Source of the DNA: Brevundimonas vancanneytii
Lineage (GTDB): Bacteria; Pseudomonadota; Alphaproteobacteria; Caulobacterales; Caulobacteraceae
Direction: 5' to 3'
Assembly: GCA_945874855.1 (NCBI GenBank)
Contig: CAMCIP010000008.1
Coordinates: 1 to 21,177 of the forward strand
Length of the DNA stretch: 21,177 bases
Part shown: positions 1-7,005 of the stretch, one piece after another
Layout of the letters: every line of letters begins with the position of its first letter
Numbering within the stretch: position 1 is the stretch's first letter
The notes under the pieces: generated by a model
What the model was told of the DNA's origin: nothing
Database searches by the model: none
Seen by the model: only the letters and a program-made list of their open reading frames with translations
Program-made: the position numbers and the translations under genes

Positions 1-501
1 ATGGAAGCTGAGCGCGATCTGGTCGGCCCCGATCTTGGTCGCCGAATAGGGCGACTGGCCTTGCAGGGGATGGGCCTCGGTCATCGGCACGAAACGGGCG
101 GTGCCATAGACCTCGCTGGTCGAGGTGACGACGACCCGCGCCACCTCCAGCTCGCGCGCGGCCTGGACCACGTTCAGCGTGCCGCGGACATTGGTGTCCA
201 CATAGGCGTCGGGCGAATGATAGCTGTAGGGAATGGCGATCAGGGCCGCGAGATGAAGCACCACCTCGCAGTCGCGCATGGCCGTGCGCACGCCGTGCGG
301 ATCGCGCACATCGCCGGCGAAGACCTCCAGCGCCGCCAGGGTCTCTGCCGAGGCCCGGTCCAGCCAGCCGCGCGTGCCCAGGCTGTTGTACTGGACGAAG
401 GCGCGCACGCGGTGGCCGTCGGCCACCAGCCGCTCGACCAGGTGCGAGCCGATGAAGCCGTCCGCGCCGGTGACCAGAATGCGCTTGCCGTGAAGGTCCA
501 T
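1..501 (-). CDS. LegB-type NAD-dependent 4,6-dehydratase / epimerase, 3' part missing at left edge
   Basis: This extended SDR-family enzyme acts on a nucleotide-linked sugar, usually as a UDP-GlcNAc-type 4,6-dehydratase in the legionaminic, pseudaminic or related surface-sugar pathways. The first 167 residues are visible. The NAD-binding glycine motif TGADGFIG is at residues 11-18, HLAALIAIPYSYHSPDAYVDTN is near 83-104 in the style of LegB, and TSTSEVYG is at 126-133. The catalytic Tyr152-x3-Lys156 lies in SPYSATKIGADQ. The ATG at 501 puts the Rossmann motif at the usual distance, with a weak GGAA upstream. The gene is divergent from the small-protein gene at 727 and runs off the window, so about half the protein is unseen. 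The family assignment is firm. The exact sugar is inference, since LegB-like, RmlB-like and GalE-like members share these motifs; the VQYNSLGTRGWLD segment favours LegB. Confidence 0.88.
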   Translation of the reverse strand, partial: MDLHGKRILVTGADGFIGSHLVERLVADGHRVRAFVQYNSLGTRGWLDRASAETLAALEVFAGDVRDPHGVRTAMRDCEVVLHLAALIAIPYSYHSPDAYVDTNVRGTLNVVQAARELEVARVVVTSTSEVYGTARFVPMTEAHPLQGQSPYSATKIGADQIALSFH

Positions 502-680
502 GGGCGTTCCGCGGGCCCCGCCGGGGGCGCTGCGCCGGATCGTGACCGCAGAGGGTAAACGAGCGACGAAGACGGGTCGGGGCAGAGCGGCGCGCGGCCC
601 GTCGACCAGAGAATGGGTTTGGCAGAACCGTGTATTTTCAAACTGGCAAGCCGCCGCAATATGGTTAAGCTACGTCTCCG

Positions 681-703
681 GCACCTCCCGTTGGGGGAGC
701 TGC
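681..703 (+). other. Small hairpin in the 5' leader of the first small-protein gene
   Basis: GCA and TGC flank CTCCC-GTTGG-GGGAG, giving a 5-bp stem, one mismatch, then 3 more pairs. It sits about 24 bp before the ATG at 727, just upstream of the ribosome-binding site AGGGGGGAT. The rest of the 225-bp divergent gap (502-726) has an AT-richer patch near 633-670 that may hold the promoter, but I cannot assign clear -35 and -10 boxes. The hairpin is seen in the sequence; a regulatory role is a guess. Confidence 0.3.
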
Positions 704-726
704 GGCACGCAGGGGGGATCCCTAAC

Positions 727-1224
727 ATGAACAAGCTTCTCATCGGCGGTGCCGCGGGCGTCCTGCTCATCGCGGGTCAGGCCATCGCCGCCCGTCTGCC
801 GGACATGATCGCCGCACGCGTCGCCGAGCCGGCCGTCGCCACGGCGGTGGCCGCCGACCCGGCCGTGATGCCCGCCGCGCGCCGCGCCGCCCCGGTCGTC
901 GTCACCTCCGACCTGGCCCTGTCGCCCGTGGCCGACCGCCTCGACCCGGTCGCCGGCGACCCCACGGGCGTGGCCGGCGTCGGCCCCCTGTCCGAGGCCG
1001 AGACGGCACGTCTGGCTGTTAGGCAGGGATATCAAAGTTCCGTGGACGCCTACTCGGCGCGGGTCTGCATCTCTAATTCCGAGGGGTGCAATAACACTGC
1101 GCCGACGACGATGCAGGGGGGCGAGAAGATCACGCGTGGGGGCCGGGTGATCCCGGTCGTCGCTACCGCCATCATCGCCACCACGGCGATCGTCGTGGCG
1201 ACGGATGACGACTCCGACAGCTGA
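727..1224 (+). CDS. Small exported/membrane protein, tandem paralogue 1 (CX6C, C-terminal hydrophobic segment)
   Basis: I do not recognise a named family for this 165-residue protein. Residues 1-24 form a signal-peptide-like or anchor helix (MNKLLIGGAAGVLLIAGQAI). The middle is rich in Ala, Val, Pro and Asp. A conserved block EAETARLAVRQ is at 90-100, and a Cys pair with six residues between is at C114 and C121. Residues 141-158 form a second hydrophobic stretch that ends in the acidic tail DDDSDS. It therefore looks periplasmic or membrane-bound, with a possible disulfide loop. The ATG at 727 is chosen because AGGGGGGAT lies just upstream; an in-frame ATG at 613 has no comparable site and would put 38 unlike residues before the signal. 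The next gene is a paralogue with the same ends. The part around the Cys pair uses more AT-rich codons than its flanks. Function unknown. Confidence 0.72.
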   Translation: MNKLLIGGAAGVLLIAGQAIAARLPDMIAARVAEPAVATAVAADPAVMPAARRAAPVVVTSDLALSPVADRLDPVAGDPTGVAGVGPLSEAETARLAVRQGYQSSVDAYSARVCISNSEGCNNTAPTTMQGGEKITRGGRVIPVVATAIIATTAIVVATDDDSDS

Positions 1225-1265
1225 CGCCTCCCCCCGGCGCATGCGGGCCGGATGAGGACCTTTCG

Positions 1266-1293
1266 GGGGCCGCGGGGATGACCCTGCGGCCCC
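1266..1293 (+). terminator. Terminator-like hairpin after small-protein gene 1
   Basis: GGGGCCGCGGGG (1266-1277) pairs with CCCTGCGGCCCC (1282-1293) over 12 pairs, one of them G-U, around a 4-base ATGA loop. A short TTCGTCGTT follows, with only a weak T-run. It begins 42 bp after the stop codon. An almost identical hairpin follows the paralogue, which supports a real function in ending or stabilising the transcript. Confidence 0.7.
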
Positions 1294-1470
1294 TTCGTCG
1301 TTCGAGCCCGAATCCCGAGACCGGAACGACCCCCGGACCAGGGTCGCCGCCCAACCGGTGTTCGTCGATCCCCGGTGCGTCATTCAGGCGTCACAGATGT
1401 CGGAGATAAATCGGCCGCATGTGCTGGCCGTCTCCCGATCCTTGGGGGGGCCCATGCGGGGGATTTCAGG

Positions 1471-1929
1471 ATGAACAAGCTGCTCATCGGGGGCGCCGTG
1501 GGCGTCCTGCTCATCGCGGGCCAGGCCATCGCCGCCCGTCTGCCGGAAATGATCGCCGCGCCCGCCATCGACCCGGTCGTCGCCACAGCGGTGGCCGCCG
1601 ACCCGGCTGTGCTCCAGACGGCTCGCGCCGCCGCCACGCCGCTGGTCATCCGTGACGCCGACCTGGCGGCCCCGCTTCCAACCTTCGTCGCCGACCGCCT
1701 CGACCCCGGCAAGGCCGCCGATCCGGTTGTCGCTTCCGGAGACTCCGTCGTGGCCGGCGGTCTGACCGAGGCCGAGACCGCGCGTCTGGCGGTCAGGCAA
1801 GATGAAGTGCTTTGCTCGAAATTCGGATGGAAGTGCAGGAGCGGTTCGCCTCTTCCTGCCTTTTTGATCGGCGGCTTCATCGCCGCCACGGCGTTCATCG
1901 TGGCGAGGGATGACGACTCCGACAGCTGA
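1471..1929 (+). CDS. Small exported/membrane protein, tandem paralogue 2 (CX6C, C-terminal hydrophobic segment)
   Basis: This 152-residue paralogue of the preceding gene shares its plan. It has an N-terminal hydrophobic segment (MNKLLIGGAVGVLLIAGQAI), the block VATAVAADPAV at 37-47, VADRLDP at 73-79 and EAETARLAVRQ at 100-110. The Cys pair is C115 and C122, again with six residues between, although those residues differ completely from copy 1 (SKFGWK against ISNSEG). A C-terminal hydrophobic helix (about 129-146) ends in DDDSDS. The start at 1471 is fixed by homology with copy 1; GGGGGATTTCAGG lies just before it. A frame extends upstream to 1375 but matches nothing in copy 1. The protein is likely exported or membrane-bound. 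Function unknown; keeping only the Cys spacing suggests a structural disulfide. Confidence 0.72.
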   Translation: MNKLLIGGAVGVLLIAGQAIAARLPEMIAAPAIDPVVATAVAADPAVLQTARAAATPLVIRDADLAAPLPTFVADRLDPGKAADPVVASGDSVVAGGLTEAETARLAVRQDEVLCSKFGWKCRSGSPLPAFLIGGFIAATAFIVARDDDSDS

Positions 1930-1970
1930 CGCCTCGCCCCGGCGTGCCGGGGCTCGATGAGGACCTTTCG

Positions 1971-1998
1971 GGGGCCGCGGGGATGACCCTGCGGCCCC
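1971..1998 (+). terminator. Terminator-like hairpin after small-protein gene 2
   Basis: The same 12-bp stem and ATGA loop as after copy 1 (GGGGCCGCGGGG / CCCTGCGGCCCC), extended by one more G-C pair. A second inverted repeat, CCCCGGC-GT-GCCGGGG at 1937-1952, lies between the stop codon and this hairpin; copy 1 has a degenerate version. The 140 bp that follow, up to 2138, show no further gene or clear promoter. Confidence 0.7.
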
Positions 1999-2138
1999 CT
2001 TCGTCTGCGGAGGGCCGGACCAAAAAACGCTCCTCGCCCGGTCGTCTCCTCGTGTAAGCGGGGTCTGACGTCGGCGGCGGACTGAGCGCCGCGGCGTTCC
2101 AGAATTTCGGACGCCGCGCCGCATGTGCAGGACGGTGG

Positions 2139-3323
2139 GTGAGTGCAGGGGTGCGGGCCTTGGTGAGGACGAGAACGACCGGCACCCCGTCGGCCCGATT
2201 GCAGGACTGGCTGCTGACCTCGGCCCTGCCGCTATGGTCGCAGGCCGGGCTGGACCCCGACGGGGGATTCTTCGAGCGGATCGACGCCGGGGCCGGGGCC
2301 GTGCGGGGCCCCCGCCGCGCCCGGGTGCTGGGTCGCCAGATCTATGCCTATGCGCGGGCGCCGGCCCTGGGCTGGACCGGGCCCGCGGCCGGGGTGGTGC
2401 GTCATGGTCTGGCGCGCCTGCCGGCCTTCGTTCGGCCGGACGGCCTGGTTCAGTCCCGCCTCGACGATGCGGGGCGACCACTGGAGGCGCCGATCGACCT
2501 GTATGATCAGGCCTTCATCCTGTTCGGCACAGCCCATGCCGTGGACGTCGTCGGGGGCGACGCCCTGCCCGCCTTCGCCGCGTCCATGCGCGCGGCGCTT
2601 GCCCGGTTCGCCCATCCGCTGGGCGGCTATGAGGAGGCCCTGCCCCGCACCCTGCCGCTGCGGGCCAATCCGCACATGCATCTGCTGGAGGCGGGCCTGG
2701 CCTGGGAAGCGCGCACCGACGGGCCGGAACGGGCCGCTTGGGCCGGCTTCTGCGACGGCATCGTCCGGCTGGCGCTGGACCGGATGATCGATCCCGCGAC
2801 GGGCGCCCTGCATGAGCATTTCGACGGCGACTGGCACCGTGCGACGGCACCCGACCTGGCCGTGGTCGAGCCGGGCCACCAGTTCGAATGGGCCTGGCTG
2901 CTGACCCGCTGGGGCGAGGCGCGGGGCGACGATCGGGCCCTGACGGCGGCGGACCGTCTGCGCGAGATCGGCGAGGGTCACGGGGTCGACGCCTCTGGCC
3001 TGACGATCGCCGAACTGGGACCGGACCTGGCCGTGCAGGCGGGTCACGCCCGGCTTTGGGCCCAGGGCGAGCGGGCCAAGGCCTGGGCCCAGCGCGCCCT
3101 GAGGGTCGAGGGCGCGGCCCGGACCGACGCCCTTGACCGGATGGAGGCGGCCTGTGCGGCCCTGATGCGCTTCGTCACCGACACCCCGGCGGGCGGGTGG
3201 CGGGACCGGATCACGGCGGACGGCGTGGCGGTCGAGGAGGCCGCCCCCGCCAGCAGCCTGTATCACATCGTCGGCGCGGTGGAGGAGACCGCGGGCGCGA
3301 CCGGGTCCGCCCCGATCCCCTGA
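2139..3323 (+). CDS. AGE-family (N-acylglucosamine 2-epimerase-like) sugar epimerase/isomerase
   Basis: This cytoplasmic (alpha/alpha)6-barrel enzyme belongs to the family of N-acyl-D-glucosamine 2-epimerase, cellobiose 2-epimerase and YihS-type aldose-ketose isomerases. At up to 394 residues it has full family length. Family signatures are visible in order: ANPHMHLLEAGLAW (176-189), EPGHQFEWAWLLTRW (244-258, with the catalytic-type His247), ARLWAQGERAKAW (304-316) and ASSLYHI near the C-terminus. There is no signal peptide. The GTG at 2139 is the longest start; GTG at 2151 or 2163 is equally possible, because the first conserved segment begins near residue 18. Its last 61 bp overlap the 3' end of the convergent gene at 3263. 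The substrate cannot be told from sequence. Mannose, an N-acylhexosamine or a glucose epimer are all possible, and a link to the LegB-type gene or the sugar locus is only inference. Confidence 0.9.
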   Translation: MSAGVRALVRTRTTGTPSARLQDWLLTSALPLWSQAGLDPDGGFFERIDAGAGAVRGPRRARVLGRQIYAYARAPALGWTGPAAGVVRHGLARLPAFVRPDGLVQSRLDDAGRPLEAPIDLYDQAFILFGTAHAVDVVGGDALPAFAASMRAALARFAHPLGGYEEALPRTLPLRANPHMHLLEAGLAWEARTDGPERAAWAGFCDGIVRLALDRMIDPATGALHEHFDGDWHRATAPDLAVVEPGHQFEWAWLLTRWGEARGDDRALTAADRLREIGEGHGVDASGLTIAELGPDLAVQAGHARLWAQGERAKAWAQRALRVEGAARTDALDRMEAACAALMRFVTDTPAGGWRDRITADGVAVEEAAPASSLYHIVGAVEETAGATGSAPIP

Positions 3324-3859
3324 AAGGGCACAGGGCCCGGCAACAGGCCCGGCAGGGATCCGGGCGGGTTCATGGCCACCATGGACTCCAGAAAGCCGTT
3401 CGGGCTCCAGGTGTCGGCGCGCGGGGTCCGCAGCCCCAGCCGCTGGGCCACATCGGCGACGAAGCCGACGCAGTTGCGATCATAGACGTTGTAGAGGTTG
3501 CCGGCCGGCGTGGCCCACCAGTCCATGCGCTTGGTCAGGTCATAGAAGACGGCGTCCGAAATGCGGATGCTGAGATAGGCCTTGCCGTCCGGCGGCTGCG
3601 ACCCCGTATAGTCGGTCAGGGTGCCGGGCCCCGAGCGCATCAGCGCCTGTACCCCGCCGCCGCCGGCGGCGCCGAAGCTGACCTGGCGCAACACCGGTTC
3701 GCCGCTGTCCAGACGCCCCTCGAGGACGACATAGGCATGGGGCGACACGAACCGGTTCAGCCGGAGATCGCCGTCCTTGCCGTAGAAGGTGACGACGACG
3801 TCCGCCGCCGCCGGCCAGGCCAGGGCCCAGAGCATCAGCGCCGCGATGAACCGGATCAT
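3263..3859 (-). CDS. Small secreted protein with conserved His and Asn-Cys motifs, possible permuted papain-like fold
   Basis: This 198-residue protein begins with a clear signal peptide (MIRFIAALMLWALAWPAAA, cleaved before DVVV). FVSPHAYVVLEG contains a His, and about 90 residues later comes YDRNCVGFVADVAQRLGL with a Cys. The His-before-Cys order and the NCVxFVADVA helix recall permuted NlpC/P60-like or papain-like proteins, but I cannot prove the fold. The start ATG at 3859 has GGGGAG about nine bases upstream and begins the signal peptide directly; the frame extends to 3916 with no better site. The C-terminal 19 residues are coded antisense to the end of the AGE epimerase gene, rich in Pro and Ala, and may carry no function. 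The gene is divergent from the halogenase. Export is confident, catalytic activity is not. Confidence 0.7.
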   Translation of the reverse strand: MIRFIAALMLWALAWPAAADVVVTFYGKDGDLRLNRFVSPHAYVVLEGRLDSGEPVLRQVSFGAAGGGGVQALMRSGPGTLTDYTGSQPPDGKAYLSIRISDAVFYDLTKRMDWWATPAGNLYNVYDRNCVGFVADVAQRLGLRTPRADTWSPNGFLESMVAMNPPGSLPGLLPGPVPFQGIGADPVAPAVSSTAPTM

Positions 3860-3896
3860 GATCGGCGTCTCCCCTCGATCCCGGGCCCAATCTGCC

Positions 3897-3936
3897 GCAA
3901 GCGTCGGCAGGATCAAGCCGGAAAGGTGACGCTTGC
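3897..3936. promoter_or_regulatory. 9-bp inverted repeat in the divergent gap before the halogenase
   Basis: GCAAGCGTC at 3897-3905 and its exact complement GACGCTTGC at 3928-3936 are separated by 22 bases, so the half-sites lie about 31 bp apart, close to three helix turns. The gap 3860-4023 holds the promoters of the secreted protein (minus) and the halogenase (plus). The half GCAAGCG also occurs at 10365-10371 in the TBDR promoter region. It could be a split operator or a leader hairpin of the minus-strand transcript. Confidence 0.35.
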
Positions 3937-4023
3937 CCCACGCCGCCGGGACACGCCGCCGCGGTTGAGTTCGGGCCCGCCTGCTCTAGAGTTTCCCCCT
4001 CACGGGCAAGGATTTGCGAGACG

Positions 4024-5550
4024 ATGGCCAGACCGATCCAGTCCGTCCTGATCGTGGGCGGCGGCACCGCCGGATGGATGGCGGCGGCGGCCCTTCAGCG
4101 CGCCTGCGGTCCCCATGTGAAAGTCCGGCTGCTGGAGTCCGACGACATCGGCATCGTCGGCGTGGGCGAGGCCACCGTGCCGCCGATCCGCGACTTCAAC
4201 GGCATGATCGGTCTGGACGACGCCGAATTCATGCGCGCCACCCAGGCGACGCTGAAGCTGGGCATCGAGTTCGTCGACTGGGGGGTGAAGGGCACGCGCT
4301 ATTTCCACCCCTTCGGCACCTTCGGCCCCGGCCCGACCCTGGGCGACTTTCACCAGACCTGGCTGACGGCGCATCTGCGCGGCGAGGGCGGCGAGCTGGA
4401 GGCCCATTCGGTCTGCGCCCAGGCCGCGCGGCTGGGCCGGGTCGGGGTGCGCGCGCCGGACCCGCGATCGCCGCTGTCCAGCCTGTTCACCGCCTATCAT
4501 TTCGACGCCGGCCTCTATGCCCGTTACCTGCGCCAGGTCTGCGAGGGGCGCGGGGTCGAGCGGATCGAGGGCGAGATCGTCGCCGTGTCCCAACGGCCCG
4601 AGGACGGCTTCATCTCCGGCGTGACGCTGAAGGACGGGCGCGAACTGTCGGCCGAGCTCTATATCGACTGCACCGGCTTTCGCGGCCTGTTGATCGAGGG
4701 GGCGCTGAAGACCGGCTATGAGGACTGGTCACACTGGCTGCCGATGAACCGGGCCTGGGCCGTGCCGTGTGCGCGGGTGGGGCCGACCACGCCCTACACC
4801 ACCTCCACCGCCCGCGACGCCGGCTGGCAGTGGCGCATCGCCCTGCAGCACCGGACCGGCAACGGCTATGTCTATTGCTCCGGCTTCGGCACGGACGAGG
4901 AGACGCGCCAGACCCTGCTGGACAATCTGGACGGCGAGGCCTTGGCGGAGCCGCGGCAGCTGAAGTTCGTGACCGGGCGACGCAAGGCCTATTGGGCGAA
5001 GAATGTCGTGGCCCTGGGCCTGTCGTCAGGCTTCATCGAGCCGCTGGAGTCGACCAGCATCCATCTGGTGCAGTCGGGCGTGACGCGGCTGCTGCAGCAT
5101 TTCCCGGACAGCGACTTCAGCCCCGCCAACATCGCCGCCTACAACCGGCGTCTGGGCCGCGAGGTCGAGCTGGTGCGGGACTTTGTGGTCCTGCACTACC
5201 ACGCGACCCGGAGGGACGACACGCCGCTGTGGCGTCATGTGCGCGAGGCGCCGATCCCCGACAGCCTGGCCGAACGGGTGGAGGCGTATCGCGATCGCGG
5301 CCTGCTGTTCCAGGTCGGGGCGGACGAGTATTTCTCGATGGGCAGCTGGATGGCGGTGATGCACGGACAGGGCATCACGCCCCGGTCGGCCAATGGCCTG
5401 TACGGCTTCCAGGATCCCCGCAATGTGGCGGGCTTTCTGCAGGCCTCGGCGGCGCGCACCCTGCAGGCGGCCGAGGCCCTGCCGGCCCATGAGGACTTCC
5501 TGCGGGCGCAGCGGATGTGGGCCGGCGAGACGGCGGTTCAGGCGGCCTGA
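4024..5550 (+). CDS. Flavin-dependent tryptophan halogenase-like protein (PrnA/RebH family)
   Basis: This 508-residue protein is the normal length for FADH2-dependent halogenases, which oxidise chloride or bromide to a hypohalous species that Lys delivers to an indole-type substrate. The FAD-binding GGGTAGW is at 12-18 and GEATVP at 48-53. Lys78 in TLKLGIEF aligns with the catalytic Lys79 of PrnA/RebH, and Glu342 in FIEPLESTS with the second active-site acid. The diagnostic WxWxIP motif is present as W268-Q-W270-R-I-A, so Pro is replaced by Ala. The ATG at 4024 has GCGAG upstream and starts six residues before the Rossmann strand. It is convergent with the hexose permease, 73 bp apart. Related genes sit beside TonB receptors in Caulobacterales and Xanthomonas, and from memory BrvH, linked to Brevundimonas, brominates indole. 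The natural substrate here is unknown. Confidence 0.9.
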   Translation: MARPIQSVLIVGGGTAGWMAAAALQRACGPHVKVRLLESDDIGIVGVGEATVPPIRDFNGMIGLDDAEFMRATQATLKLGIEFVDWGVKGTRYFHPFGTFGPGPTLGDFHQTWLTAHLRGEGGELEAHSVCAQAARLGRVGVRAPDPRSPLSSLFTAYHFDAGLYARYLRQVCEGRGVERIEGEIVAVSQRPEDGFISGVTLKDGRELSAELYIDCTGFRGLLIEGALKTGYEDWSHWLPMNRAWAVPCARVGPTTPYTTSTARDAGWQWRIALQHRTGNGYVYCSGFGTDEETRQTLLDNLDGEALAEPRQLKFVTGRRKAYWAKNVVALGLSSGFIEPLESTSIHLVQSGVTRLLQHFPDSDFSPANIAAYNRRLGREVELVRDFVVLHYHATRRDDTPLWRHVREAPIPDSLAERVEAYRDRGLLFQVGADEYFSMGSWMAVMHGQGITPRSANGLYGFQDPRNVAGFLQASAARTLQAAEALPAHEDFLRAQRMWAGETAVQAA

Positions 5551-5623
5551 GGCGGTCGCCACAAGCTGCCTTCACCGCCGCGGAAGCGTCACGACGCGAG
5601 ACCTCGACCTTGCCGGCTCGTCG

Positions 5624-6925
5624 TCAGTGACCCGAGGGTGCCGCGACGACGTCTCCGCCACGGGTCTTGGCCCGTGAGGCGGCGACGGCGAAGAGGACCA
5701 GCAGCAGATAGCCGGCGAGGGGCACATAGAAGACCGGGTTCAGCGTCGCCGAGGAGTCGGCGATATGGCCCGCGACCGGCGGCAGGACGGCCCCGCCGAT
5801 GATGCCGAAGACCAGCAGGCCCGAGGTGGCCGGGATCGGCGCGGTCGACCGCTCGAGTGTCAGGGTGAAGATGGTCGGGAACATGATGGAGTTGAAGAAG
5901 CCGATGGCGATGGCGGCATAGGCCGCCGTCGGACCGGTCGTCTGGGTCACCACCAGACACAGGGCGGCGGCCACGGCCGTGTTGACCATCAGGATGGTGG
6001 TGGCGCGGATCGGCGTCAGCATCAGCAGGCCGCCGACCAGCCGGCCGACCATGGCCCCACCCCAGTAGTAGGCGACCATACTGCCCGCGGTCGCCAGGGG
6101 GACATTCAGGATCTCGGGGCTGTGCAGGAAATTGGTTAGCAGGTCGCCGATCGTCACCTCGGACCCGACGTAGAAGAAGATGGCCAGGGCACCGAACACG
6201 GCCCAGGGCGACTTGAGCGCGACCAGCGGCGACATCCGGTCCTCGGCCGTCGGCACGGGGGCGGCGGCGTTGATGGTCTTGCGCGCGGTGAAGATAAAGC
6301 CCGCGACCACGGCAAAGAAGACACCGACGGCCAGGAAGGCGAGGTCGATACTGCGCAGGCTTTCGGCGCGGCTGGCCGGATCACTGATCACGGCGTCGGC
6401 GGCGAAGACGCCTCCGGTCAGCAGGATCGGCGCGGCGATCAGCGGGCCGAGGGTAGTGCCGAGTGAGTTGAAGAACTGGGAGAAGTTCAGGCGGGCGTGT
6501 GAGCTCTTGGCCGAGCCGAGCGCCGCCACGAGCGGATTGGCGCCCACCTGCAGCAGGGTGACGCCCGAGGCGATGACGAACAGGGCGATGAGCACACCGG
6601 GATACCAGTCCACGATGGTGGCGATCGGTACGATCAGACAGCCCGCGACCATGGTGACCAGGGCCACGATGATGGCCCGGCTGTAGCCCAGCCGTCCCAG
6701 AATGGCCGCCGCCGGTATTGAGGCGATGCCATAGGCGATGAACCAGGCGAAGGTGGTCAGGGTCGCCTCGGTGTAGCTGAGCTCGAACACCCGACGGACC
6801 GCCGCAATCAGCGGACCGATCAGGGAGGTCACGAAACCCCAGGCGAAGAAGAGCGTGGTCACATAGGCGAAGGCCAGTCCGGTGCCCTTGGTGGGGGCGG
6901 GCTGGCTGGTGGTGGCGTCTGTCAT
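5624..6925 (-). CDS. MFS hexose permease of the FucP/GluP type
   Basis: This 433-residue inner-membrane transporter has about 12 predicted helices and resembles the fucose permease and the glucose/galactose transporter GluP, which are sugar/proton symporters. Characteristic segments are TLFFAWGFVTSLIGPLI in helix 1, the ANPLVAALG stretch in helix 5, and ARLNFSQFFNSLGTTLGP just after it. The ATG at 6925 is preceded by GGGAAGAAAGC. It is the last gene of the minus-strand series TBDR, ankyrin protein, permease, with 112 bp between it and the ankyrin gene, so it may have its own promoter. In this locus it most likely takes up glucose released in the periplasm by the GH15/GH97 enzymes. Which hexose it carries cannot be read from the sequence. 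Confidence 0.88.
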   Translation of the reverse strand: MTDATTSQPAPTKGTGLAFAYVTTLFFAWGFVTSLIGPLIAAVRRVFELSYTEATLTTFAWFIAYGIASIPAAAILGRLGYSRAIIVALVTMVAGCLIVPIATIVDWYPGVLIALFVIASGVTLLQVGANPLVAALGSAKSSHARLNFSQFFNSLGTTLGPLIAAPILLTGGVFAADAVISDPASRAESLRSIDLAFLAVGVFFAVVAGFIFTARKTINAAAPVPTAEDRMSPLVALKSPWAVFGALAIFFYVGSEVTIGDLLTNFLHSPEILNVPLATAGSMVAYYWGGAMVGRLVGGLLMLTPIRATTILMVNTAVAAALCLVVTQTTGPTAAYAAIAIGFFNSIMFPTIFTLTLERSTAPIPATSGLLVFGIIGGAVLPPVAGHIADSSATLNPVFYVPLAGYLLLVLFAVAASRAKTRGGDVVAAPSGH

Positions 6926-7005
6926 GCTTTCTTCCCGGCTGATTCTGCCGAATCCCCTCCGGCAACCCGATTGAGTTGGTCACGGACCGCTATGGGGCGG
7001 AAGGG

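Larger units (their letters stand above)
727..2000 (+). repeat. Tandem gene duplication (small-protein gene plus its terminator), about 740 bp apart
   Basis: Two units run from the start codon of a small-protein gene to its terminator: 727-1294 and 1471-1999. The signal regions, the VATAVAADPAV block, the EAETARLAVRQ block, the DDDSDS end and the 3' UTR are near-identical, including GATGAGGACCTTTCGGGGG. The mid-regions and the segment around the Cys pair have diverged. This is a duplication of whole transcription units, old enough for the centre to have changed. Confidence 0.8.

Noticed and set aside
1..558. Plus-strand open frame opposite the LegB-type gene.
   Set aside because: The minus-strand frame has the Rossmann and YxxxK motifs; this one is its antisense shadow, rich in Arg, Gly and His.
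613..726. Upstream extension of the first small-protein gene to an ATG at 613.
   Set aside because: It has no ribosome-binding site, is not conserved in the paralogue, and puts 38 residues before a good signal peptide.
5551..5623. Possible bidirectional terminator between the halogenase and hexose permease genes.
   Set aside because: Only a 6-bp repeat (GGCGGT / ACCGCC) with a 17-base spacer and no T-run is present, which is expected by chance at this GC content.
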